A stretch of DNA of 64,000 nt from Gemmobacter nectariphilus DSM 15620 (GTDB lineage Bacteria; Pseudomonadota; Alphaproteobacteria; Rhodobacterales; Rhodobacteraceae), in the NCBI RefSeq assembly GCF_000429765.1, contig NZ_AUCM01000003.1, positions 1 to 64,000 of the forward strand, written 5' to 3'. Positions 53,886 through 61,109 of this stretch are shown here, one piece after another. Under the pieces are notes generated by a model. The model was not told the DNA's origin and did no database searches. It saw nothing but the letters and a program-made list of their open reading frames with translations. Every line of letters begins with the position of its first letter. The first letter of the stretch is position 1. The position numbers and the translations under genes were made by a program.

Positions 53886-54862
53886 CCCCCCCCGTGATCG
53901 AGGCGCGCGGCCTGGTGCAGAAGTATGAAAGCGGCCGCTCGCTGCTCAAGCCGGGCCGTGTCGTGCGGGCGGTGGACGGCATCGACCTGGCGGTCCGCCC
54001 CGGCGAGGTGCTGGGCGTTGTCGGCGAATCCGGGTCCGGCAAGTCCACGCTGGGCCGGATGCTGCTGGGGCTGGAAAGCCCGGCCGCCGGCAAGGTGCTG
54101 TTCGACGGCGCCGCGATGCCTGCCCCCCGCACCGATGAATGGCGCCGCCTGCGGGCGCGGATGCAGCTGATCTATCAAGATCCTCTTGCCGCGCTGGACC
54201 GCCGGATGACCATTGCCGACCAGATCGGCGAGCCGCTGCGCATCCACCGCATCGCCGAAGGCCCCGAGCTGCACGAGCGGGTCGCCGCCTTGATGGCCCG
54301 CGTCGGCCTGCGCCCCGATCAGGCCGACCGCTACCCGCACGAGCTGTCGGGCGGCCAGCGGCAGCGCGTGGTGATTGCGCGGGCACTGGCGACGGGCCCG
54401 AAGTTCCTGGTGTGCGATGAGCCGGTTTCCGCGCTGGATGTGTCGATTCAGGCGCAGGTGGTGAACCTGCTGCGCGATCTTCAGGAACAGGAAGGGCTGA
54501 CGATGGTGTTCATCAGCCATGACCTCAAGGTCGTGCGCAACATCTGCGACCGGGTGGCGGTGATGTATCTGGGCCGCGTGGTGGAAGAGGCGCCCTCGGA
54601 CCAGATTTTCACCGATCCGCGCCATCCCTATACCCGCGCGCTGGTCTCCTCGGTCCCCAAGGCGGGGCAGGGGCTGGCGGGGCGGATCATCTTGCAAGGC
54701 GAGCCGCCGAACCCCGCCGCGCGGCCCGATGGCTGCGCCTTTCACCCGCGCTGTCCGCTGGCCGATGCTGCCTGCGCCCGCGAGGTGCCGGCGCTGGAGC
54801 GCCATCGTGGTCGCCTGACCGCCTGCCTGAAACAGCGCCCCGTTGCGCAAACCGCCGCCTGA
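53882..54862 (+). CDS. ABC transporter ATP-binding protein, DppF/OppF type (operon 2)
   Basis: The 326-residue ATPase has Walker A GESGSGKST, signature SGGQRQRVVIARA, Walker B FLVCDEPVSALD and FISHDLKVV. The RHPYTRALVSSVP tail and CAFHPRCPLADAAC cysteines are present. It ends 7 bases before the first permease gene. Confidence 0.94.
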   Translation: MTPPVIEARGLVQKYESGRSLLKPGRVVRAVDGIDLAVRPGEVLGVVGESGSGKSTLGRMLLGLESPAAGKVLFDGAAMPAPRTDEWRRLRARMQLIYQDPLAALDRRMTIADQIGEPLRIHRIAEGPELHERVAALMARVGLRPDQADRYPHELSGGQRQRVVIARALATGPKFLVCDEPVSALDVSIQAQVVNLLRDLQEQEGLTMVFISHDLKVVRNICDRVAVMYLGRVVEEAPSDQIFTDPRHPYTRALVSSVPKAGQGLAGRIILQGEPPNPAARPDGCAFHPRCPLADAACAREVPALERHRGRLTACLKQRPVAQTAA

Positions 54863-54869
54863 GGTCCCC

Positions 54870-55799
54870 ATGTTCAGCTATATCCTGTCGCGGCTGGCCC
54901 GCGCTGTCCTGACCATTGCGCTGGTGATGACCTTTGCCTTTGTCGTGCTGCGCATGTCGGGCGATCCGGCGATGATCCTGCTGGGCCCCGATGCGCCGCA
55001 AGACGCGATTGACGCCTTCCGCACCCGCTGGGGTTTGGATGCCCCGCTGTGGCAGCAATACCTGGCCTATATGAAGCAGCTGGTCACCTTTGACTTTGGC
55101 ATTTCCATGCGCGACCGGGCCCCTGCCATTGATCTGGTGCTGGAACGGGTGCCGGCCACGCTGGCGCTGACGATCCCGGCGCTGATCCTGAAGGTGGGCA
55201 TCGGCATTCCTGCCGGGGTCTATGCCGCGCTGCACCGCCAGTCGGTGACGGACCGGGGCGTCATCATGTTGTCGATCTTCGGCTTCACCATCCCGTCTTT
55301 CGTGCTGGGGCTGGTGCTGGTGCTGATCTTTGCCGTGCAGCTGGACTGGTTGCCCTCGGGCGGGCAGGAGAGCTGGCGCCATGCCATCTTGCCGATCCTC
55401 ACCATGTCCGTGGGCGGGATCGGCGTGCTGGCGCGGTTTTCCCGCTCTGCCATGATCGAGGTTCTGGGCCAGCCCTATATCCGCACCGCCATGGCCAAGG
55501 GGCTGAGCTGGCGCGATGTGGTCTGGAAACACGCGCTGCCCAATGCGGCGGTGCCGATCGTCACGCTGATCGGCTTCATGGTCGGCGCGCTGATCGCGGG
55601 CGCCGTGGTGGTGGAAAGCATCTTTTCCTGGCCCGGCGTCGGGCGGCTGATCGTGGTGTCGGTCGCCAACCGCGATCTGGCGGTGGTGCAGTGCCTGCTG
55701 CTGGTGATCGCCAGTTCCATGGTGATCGCGAACCTTCTGGTCGATGTGGCCTATGGCCTGCTTGACCCCCGCCTTCGGGCGAAAAGCGCCGCGCATTGA
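54870..55799 (+). CDS. ABC transporter permease, DppB/OppB type (operon 2)
   Basis: The 309-residue protein has six helices, the EAA loop YIRTAMAKGLSWRDVVWKHALPNAAVPIV and FSWPGVGRLIVVSVANRD. A GAGGT site precedes the ATG at 54870; the upstream open codons belong to the ATPase end in another frame. Confidence 0.92.
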   Translation: MFSYILSRLARAVLTIALVMTFAFVVLRMSGDPAMILLGPDAPQDAIDAFRTRWGLDAPLWQQYLAYMKQLVTFDFGISMRDRAPAIDLVLERVPATLALTIPALILKVGIGIPAGVYAALHRQSVTDRGVIMLSIFGFTIPSFVLGLVLVLIFAVQLDWLPSGGQESWRHAILPILTMSVGGIGVLARFSRSAMIEVLGQPYIRTAMAKGLSWRDVVWKHALPNAAVPIVTLIGFMVGALIAGAVVVESIFSWPGVGRLIVVSVANRDLAVVQCLLLVIASSMVIANLLVDVAYGLLDPRLRAKSAAH

Positions 55800-55809
55800 G
55801 GACCAAGAC

Positions 55810-56673
55810 ATGACCGACCTGACCGCCCCCCTTGCCGCGCCGGGCCGACTGACGCGCCTGCGCCGTGCCGTGCCGCTGCTGGTGCTGCTGTCTGCCATCT
55901 GGATCGCGCTGGTGATCCTGACCGCAGCCCTTGCCGATGTGATCCGGCCCTATCCGATCACCCAGATGAACCTGTCGGCCCGGCTGGTTCCCATGGGCAC
56001 CCCCGGCTTTCCGCTGGGCACCGACGAGCTGGGTCGCGATGTGCTGTCGCGGCTGATACAGTCGGTGCGGGTGTCGCTGGTGATCGCCTTTGGCGCAACG
56101 CTGCTGTCGGCGGTGTTCGGCACCACGCTGGGCTTTCTGGCCGCGCAGTTCCGCGGCTGGGTGGAACATTTCGTCATGGCGCTGGCCGATTTTCAGGCCG
56201 CGCTGCCCTTCATGATCATGTCGCTGGCGGTGCTGGCGTTCTTTGGGTCGTCCATGATGCTGCTGGTGGGTCTGATGGGGTTCTATGGCTGGGAACGCTA
56301 TGCCCGCATCGCGCGGGGGCTGGCGATCGCCGCGTCCGCGCAGGGCTATGCCGGGGCGGTGGTGCAACTGGGCGCCAAACCGTCCTGGGTCTATCTGCGC
56401 CACATCCTGCCCAATGTGGCATCCACGCTGATCGTTTCGATGACGCTGACCTTTCCCGAAATCATCCTGATGGAATCGGGCCTCAGCTTTCTGGGCCTGG
56501 GGGTGCAGCCGCCGGAAACCTCGCTGGGCAACATGGTGGGGTTCGGGCGTGAATATCTGACCCGCGCGCCCTGGATCATGCTGGCGCCTTCGGTGGTGAT
56601 CGTGCTGACCACGCTGTCCATCTCGCTTCTGGGGGACTGGCTACGCGACCGGCTGGACCCGACCATTCGCTGA
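55810..56673 (+). CDS. ABC transporter permease, DppC/OppC type (operon 2)
   Basis: The 287-residue protein has six helices, the OppC motif LGTDELGRDVLSRLIQSVRVS and an EAA-like loop (IAASAQGYAGAVVQLGAKPSWVYLRHILPN). It completes the membrane pore. The ATG lies 10 bases after the preceding stop with AAGAC between. Confidence 0.92.
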   Translation: MTDLTAPLAAPGRLTRLRRAVPLLVLLSAIWIALVILTAALADVIRPYPITQMNLSARLVPMGTPGFPLGTDELGRDVLSRLIQSVRVSLVIAFGATLLSAVFGTTLGFLAAQFRGWVEHFVMALADFQAALPFMIMSLAVLAFFGSSMMLLVGLMGFYGWERYARIARGLAIAASAQGYAGAVVQLGAKPSWVYLRHILPNVASTLIVSMTLTFPEIILMESGLSFLGLGVQPPETSLGNMVGFGREYLTRAPWIMLAPSVVIVLTTLSISLLGDWLRDRLDPTIR

Positions 56674-56691
56674 CCTTCAAGGACAAGACCA

Positions 56692-57444
56692 ATGACCCGT
56701 ATCATGGCGCATCGCGGTGCGCGCAACCTGTGGGCCGAAAACTCGTTGCTGGGGTTTCGCCAGATCCTGCCGCACGGCTTTGCCGCCGTCGAATTTGACG
56801 TGCACCTGACCGATGCCGGCGAGCTGGTGGTGATCCACGATGCCACGCTGGACCGCACCACGGACCTGACCGGCCCCGTCCGTGCCCTGACGCCCGAGGC
56901 ACGGCGGGCCGCCCGCCTGCGCGGCCCGGATGGGGCGTTGACCGACGAACATATCCCCACGCTGGACGAGGTGCTGGCCCTGCTGGCCACCGACCCGACC
57001 ATCGAGCTGTGGGTCGAGCTGAAATCCGATGCCGAAGGCCGGCCCTATCCCGGTCTGGTCGCCAGGGCGGCCGAGGCGCTGGACCGGCACGGCCTGACCG
57101 GGCGTTCGGCGCTGCACAGCTTCGATATTTCCGTCGTGCGGGAAATCCGCGATCAGGCACCGGCGCTGAAGCGGCTGATTTCCGTCAACGCCGACTGGGC
57201 GGCGCGGCAGGGCGGCATTGCAGCCTTGCTGGCCGAGGTCGAGGGTCTGGTCGATATCGTCGGCATTCACCACGATCTGTTCGCGGCCGAGTTCGACACC
57301 ATCACCGCCCTGCGCCCGCTGGCGGGGTGTTCGGTCTGGACGGTGAATGATCCTGCGCTGATCCGCGACTGGATCGCCCGCGCGCCGGGGTTCATCGTGT
57401 CGGACGATCCGGTGCTGGTTCAGCAGCTGATGGCCGAGGCATGA
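56692..57444 (+). CDS. ugpQ: Glycerophosphodiester phosphodiesterase family protein (UgpQ/AccF-like)
   Basis: The 250-residue cytoplasmic protein is a TIM-barrel GDPD. HRGARNLWAENSLLGF carries the HRG and the EN pair, VEFDVHLTDAGELVVIHD gives the metal-binding E, D and H, and VELKSD follows. GDPDs split glycerophosphodiesters into glycerol 3-phosphate and an alcohol; the relative AccF cleaves agrocinopine. The ribosome site is AAGGAC. Lying directly behind an importer, it probably acts on the imported compound. The symbol marks the nearest known family. Confidence 0.9.
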   Translation: MTRIMAHRGARNLWAENSLLGFRQILPHGFAAVEFDVHLTDAGELVVIHDATLDRTTDLTGPVRALTPEARRAARLRGPDGALTDEHIPTLDEVLALLATDPTIELWVELKSDAEGRPYPGLVARAAEALDRHGLTGRSALHSFDISVVREIRDQAPALKRLISVNADWAARQGGIAALLAEVEGLVDIVGIHHDLFAAEFDTITALRPLAGCSVWTVNDPALIRDWIARAPGFIVSDDPVLVQQLMAEA

Positions 57445-58115
57445 GACGGCCTGGCGCGATCCTGTTCGACTGCGACGGCGTGCTGATCGACAGCGAGCCG
57501 ATGGGCTGCGAGGCTTTGGCGCAAGCTGTCACCGCCGCCGGCCACCCGATGACGCGGGCGCAGGCGACCGCGGCCTTTTCCGGCCATGCTGCCGCCGACA
57601 GCCGGGCGCATATGGCGCGGCTGGGGCTGGATGCGGCGGCGGTCTTTGCCGAAAGCGACCGGCTGCTGTTTCAGATGTTCGATCAGGCGATCCCCCATGT
57701 TCCCGGCATCGAGGCGGTGCTGGACGGCTTTGCCGTGCCAATGGCGGTCTGTTCGAACTCCTCGGCACGGCGGCTGGATCTGTCGATCCGGCGCACGCCG
57801 CTGGCGGCGCGGTTCGGCGCGCACATCTATTCTGCCGACGATGTGGCCGCGCCCAAACCCGCCCCCGACATGGCGCTGTTCGCGGCTGCCCGGCTGGGCG
57901 TGGCCCCGGCCCATGCCGTCTTTGTCGATGACAACACCCATGGCATCCGCTGCGCTGTTGCGGCCGGCTGTCTGGCCGTGGGCTTCATCGGCCCCTCCGA
58001 TCACCGCCCCGGCCATGCCGATGTGCTGCGCGCCGCCGGGGCTGCGCATGTTGTGCATGGCATGGCCGAGTTCCACGCCCTGCTGACCCGACTTTCCCTG
58101 TCCCAAGCCGCTTGA
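57441..58115 (+). CDS. HAD-family phosphatase (phosphoglycolate-phosphatase-like)
   Basis: The 224-residue protein has HAD motif I FDCDGVLIDSEP, motif II in VCSNSSARR, the motif III lysine in AAPKPAPDM and motif IV FVDDNTHG. The cap is of the small helical C1 type as in phosphoglycolate and sugar phosphatases. It overlaps the GDPD gene by ATGA. In this setting it would dephosphorylate the phosphomonoester released by the diesterase. Confidence 0.9.
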   Translation: MRRPGAILFDCDGVLIDSEPMGCEALAQAVTAAGHPMTRAQATAAFSGHAAADSRAHMARLGLDAAAVFAESDRLLFQMFDQAIPHVPGIEAVLDGFAVPMAVCSNSSARRLDLSIRRTPLAARFGAHIYSADDVAAPKPAPDMALFAAARLGVAPAHAVFVDDNTHGIRCAVAAGCLAVGFIGPSDHRPGHADVLRAAGAAHVVHGMAEFHALLTRLSLSQAA

Positions 58116-58128
58116 AATGCGAGAAAAC

Positions 58129-58953
58129 ATGACCGATCTACCGATTCTTGGCGCTGCCATGACCGTTGCCGACCTGGAAAAGCTGCAGGATTTCATCCTG
58201 TCGCGGAACCGCGATCTGGAATTGCAGGACTTCTGCATGCTTGGCGCGCTGGATGGCGACTGGCGCCCGGTGGCCGACCGGGCCAAGGAGCTGCTGGATG
58301 GCTATCAGGGCCGTCTTGGCATTCACGGCCCGTTCTGGGGCCTGTCGATCGCCAGCGCCGATGACGAAATCCGCAAGGTCGTCTCGCGCCGGATGCTGCA
58401 GGGGCTGGAGGTGTGCGAATACCTGGGCGCCACGCAGATGGTGATCCATTCGCCCTATGGCAACTGGGATTACAACAACCTCGACAACTTCGCCTATGGC
58501 GTGGCCTATCGCAACATGGTGGACTACACCCACCAGACGCTGGCCGAGGCCGTCAAGCGCGCCGAGGATATCGGCGTGACCATGGTGGTCGAGAACATCA
58601 TGGACAAGGATCCCGACATCCGCCGCACGCTGGCCGAAAGCTTTGGCTCGCACGCGCTGGCCGTGTCAATCGACACGGGCCATGCGCAATATGCCCATGG
58701 CTCGACCGGCGCGCCGCCGGTGGATTACTTCGTGCGCCGTGCGGGCAACAGCTTGCAACATATCCATCTGCAGGATGCCGACGGCTATGCCGACCGTCAC
58801 TGGAATATCGGCGAGGGCAACATCTCGTGGCACGCCGTGTTCCGGGCGCTGCGCGAGCTGACCTCGAACCCGCGCCTGATCCTCGAGCTGCGCGACAAGG
58901 CGGGTATCCTGCCGTCAGTTGCCTGGCTCGAGGCACGCGGCCTGGCCTGCTAG
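58129..58953 (+). CDS. Sugar phosphate isomerase/epimerase-type TIM barrel
   Basis: The 274-residue protein belongs to the AP-endonuclease-2 / xylose-isomerase-like barrel. Metal residues are visible in VVENIMDKD (E), VSIDTGHAQYAHG (D, H), HIHLQDADG (H) and LILELRD (E). Members isomerise or epimerise free or phosphorylated sugars, inosose included. The ATG at 58129 is preferred over 58117 because of the GAGA spacing. As the last gene of operon 2 it probably processes a sugar part of the imported compound. Confidence 0.85.
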   Translation: MTDLPILGAAMTVADLEKLQDFILSRNRDLELQDFCMLGALDGDWRPVADRAKELLDGYQGRLGIHGPFWGLSIASADDEIRKVVSRRMLQGLEVCEYLGATQMVIHSPYGNWDYNNLDNFAYGVAYRNMVDYTHQTLAEAVKRAEDIGVTMVVENIMDKDPDIRRTLAESFGSHALAVSIDTGHAQYAHGSTGAPPVDYFVRRAGNSLQHIHLQDADGYADRHWNIGEGNISWHAVFRALRELTSNPRLILELRDKAGILPSVAWLEARGLAC

Positions 58954-58960
58954 AACCGGC

Positions 58961-58988
58961 GCGGGCAGGGCGGTCACGCCTTGCCCGC
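58961..58988 (+). terminator. Terminator-like hairpin after operon 2
   Basis: GCGGGCAGGGCG (58961-58972) pairs with CGCCTTGCCCGC (58977-58988) around GTCA, 12 pairs with one G-T, starting 8 bases after the last stop. Confidence 0.65.
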
Positions 58989-59062
58989 CCCCTGGGGGCC
59001 GGTGATTGCCGCGCCGTGTCAGGCCTGTCGCCTTGGTCCGCGCCGTGTCAGCCTGACCTGAG

Positions 59063-59083
59063 CCCGGCGCAGATGGCGCCGGG
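59063..59083 (-). terminator. Hairpin downstream of the sulfotransferase-like gene
   Basis: CCCGGCGC (59063-59070) pairs perfectly with GCGCCGGG (59076-59083). It lies about 76 bases past the sulfotransferase stop in its direction of transcription. A short direct repeat, GCGCCGTGTCAG, occurs nearby at 59011 and 59040. Confidence 0.4.
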
Positions 59084-59159
59084 TGCCTGCCGATCAGTCA
59101 TCAGACCCGGCGCCCTGGTGCCGGCGACGGTCTTGGCGCCCTGGCGTGCAAGGGGGCCG

Positions 59160-59756
59160 TCAGCCGGCCTTGCACAGCTGGCCATACAGGGCCAGATCCT
59201 CGGCCATCGTCTCGTGCAGCCGGGCGCGCGTCTCGGGGCGCAGCGCAAGATCGGCCTCGGGCGAGACATTGACGCGCGGCAGGGTGATCTCGCAGTTCAG
59301 CCGCTCTTCAAGGAAATCGACAAAGGCGCCGATATCCTCATAGCGGAAGATTCGGTCAACCGGCTGGCGGCCGGGCGGGGTCAGGAACCGCGCCTGCGAT
59401 CCGACATTGGCAAAGCCGGGCTGCGGCTTTTCGCAATAGGCATTGGCGAAATCGTCAAAGGTCATGTTGCGCGTCGAGTTGTCGTCGAGCAAATCCTCGC
59501 GCCGGCGAAAGCGATACCAGCTGCCCAGCCAGTCCAGCGGCTCGCGCATCAGGGCGACGGTGGTGAAATCCTCGCCCGAGGCGACCTTGAGATAGGGGCC
59601 AAGAAAGCGGTGGAACCGCTGGACGGTGGTGTGTTTGAGCACCGGCGGGCGCTGGATGGACACGGCCGCCAGGGATTCGAGCGCGGCAGCAATGGCGGTC
59701 GAGCCGGTCTTGGGCGTTGCCAGAAACACCAGACGCTGATCCCAGAATACAAGCAT
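59160..59756 (-). CDS. Sulfotransferase-like P-loop protein
   Basis: The 198-residue protein has the PAPS 5'-phosphosulfate loop FLATPKTGSTA at residues 10-20 and a 3'-phosphate region in VALMREPLDWLGSWYRFRRRED. These are features of the sulfotransferase family 2 group, which transfers sulfate to sugars or lipids, but the protein is short. GGAGG precedes the ATG. It is divergent from recA and its promoter region (59757-59954) is shared. The acceptor is unknown. Confidence 0.75.
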   Translation of the reverse strand: MLVFWDQRLVFLATPKTGSTAIAAALESLAAVSIQRPPVLKHTTVQRFHRFLGPYLKVASGEDFTTVALMREPLDWLGSWYRFRRREDLLDDNSTRNMTFDDFANAYCEKPQPGFANVGSQARFLTPPGRQPVDRIFRYEDIGAFVDFLEERLNCEITLPRVNVSPEADLALRPETRARLHETMAEDLALYGQLCKAG

Positions 59757-59855
59757 GGGCCCCTCCTTGAATGCGCCACATGTAGCGGGCGCAGCATTGG
59801 CCGTAAACCTTCCCTTAAGCAATTTCTGAAAACCATGGGATTGCGTAAAACTAGA

Positions 59856-59884
59856 TTGAAATGTTCCCGTTTTGATCGCATAAA
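59856..59884 (+). promoter_or_regulatory. Predicted recA promoter
   Basis: TTGAAA (59856-59861) and CATAAA (59879-59884) are spaced by 17 bases. The expected start near 59891 falls in the LexA box. Confidence 0.55.
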
Positions 59885-59889
59885 GATGC

Positions 59890-59904
59890 GAACAGGCCGT
59901 GAAC
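59890..59904 (+). promoter_or_regulatory. LexA (SOS) box at recA
   Basis: GAAC-AGGCCGT-GAAC is an exact match to the alphaproteobacterial LexA consensus GTTC-N7-GTTC read on the other strand. It covers the predicted recA transcription start, where LexA would block RNA polymerase. It lies 50 bases before the recA ATG. Confidence 0.85.
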
Positions 59905-59954
59905 GAACCGGCGATTGCCGCGCCCACGCGGCTATGGGATAAGGAGAGGCAGGA

Positions 59955-61019
59955 ATGGCGGGCTCGACCCTTCTGGACTTCGGCGGAAAGCGGGACATGG
60001 ACAAGAACAAGGCGCTGGAAAGCGCGCTGGCGCAGATCGAACGGCAATTCGGCAAGGGCTCGATCATGCGCCTTGGCGCGAACAACCCGGTGGCAGAGAT
60101 CGAGGCAACCTCGACCGGCTCGCTGGGCCTCGACATCGCGCTGGGGATCGGCGGCCTGCCCAAGGGCCGCATCATCGAAATCTACGGGCCGGAAAGCTCG
60201 GGGAAGACCACGCTGACGCTGCATGTGGTGGCCGAGGAACAGAAGAAGGGCGGCGTCTGCGCCTTTGTCGACGCCGAACATGCGCTGGATCCGGGCTATG
60301 CGAAAAAGCTGGGCGTCAACCTGGACGAGCTGCTGATCTCGCAGCCCGATACCGGGGAACAGGCGCTGGAAATCGTCGATACGCTGGTGCGTTCGGGCGC
60401 GGTCAGCCTTGTGGTGGTCGATTCGGTGGCGGCGCTGACGCCGAAATCCGAGATCGAGGGCGACATGGGCGACATGCAGATGGGCAGCCAGGCCCGCCTG
60501 ATGAGCCAGGCGATGCGCAAGCTGACCGCCAGCATCGGGCGCAGCAACTGCATGGTGATCTTCATCAACCAGATCCGCATGAAGATCGGCGTGATGTTCG
60601 GCAGCCCCGAAACCACCACGGGCGGCAATGCGCTGAAGTTCTATGCCTCGGTCCGTCTGGACATCCGCCGCACCGGATCCATCAAGGACCGCGACGAGGT
60701 GGTCGGCAACTCGACCCGCGTCAAGGTGGTCAAGAACAAGGTCGCCCCGCCCTTCCGCGAGGTGGAATTCGACATCATGTATGGCGAAGGCATCTCCAAG
60801 ACCGGCGAATTGCTGGATCTGGGCGTCAAGGCCGGGGTGATCGAGAAATCGGGCAGCTGGTATTCCTGGGGCGATGAACGCATCGGCCAGGGGCGTGAAA
60901 ATGCCAAGGGCTTCCTCAAGGCCAACCCGTCGGTTGCCGCCGAGATCGAGGCGAAGATCCGCGGGGCGAACGGTCTCGACTTTTCGGTTCCGCCGACGGA
61001 CGAAGATCTGACCGAATAA
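59955..61019 (+). CDS. recA: Recombinase RecA
   Basis: The 354-residue protein binds single-stranded DNA, drives strand exchange and activates LexA self-cleavage. Walker [11 protein letters not shown], Walker [11 protein letters not shown], the L2 loop with [29 protein letters not shown] and an acidic C-terminus (TDEDLTE) are complete. AAGGAGAGGCAGGA precedes the ATG, so the 14 extra N-terminal residues before MDKNKALE are probably translated. A LexA box covers the promoter. alaS follows, as is usual in Rhodobacterales. Confidence 0.98.
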   Translation: MAGSTLLDFGGKRDMDKNKALESALAQIERQFGKGSIMRLGANNPVAEIEATSTGSLGLDIALGIGGLPKGRIIEIYGPESSGKTTLTLHVVAEEQKKGGVCAFVDAEHALDPGYAKKLGVNLDELLISQPDTGEQALEIVDTLVRSGAVSLVVVDSVAALTPKSEIEGDMGDMQMGSQARLMSQAMRKLTASIGRSNCMVIFINQIRMKIGVMFGSPETTTGGNALKFYASVRLDIRRTGSIKDRDEVVGNSTRVKVVKNKVAPPFREVEFDIMYGEGISKTGELLDLGVKAGVIEKSGSWYSWGDERIGQGRENAKGFLKANPSVAAEIEAKIRGANGLDFSVPPTDEDLTE

Positions 61020-61024
61020 GCCGG

Positions 61025-61067
61025 GGGCGGCGCAGGACTGTCATGGTGGACAGGTTCTGCGCCGCCC
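61025..61067 (+). terminator. Hairpin between recA and alaS
   Basis: GGGCGGCGCAG (61025-61035) pairs perfectly with CTGCGCCGCCC (61057-61067); inside, CTGTC and GACAG can also pair. It starts 5 bases after the recA stop and probably ends or reduces transcription before alaS. Confidence 0.65.
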
Positions 61068-61109
61068 GCTAAAGGGTGGGGCGACAGAACGCCCGGAGGC
61101 CCGCCCGCT

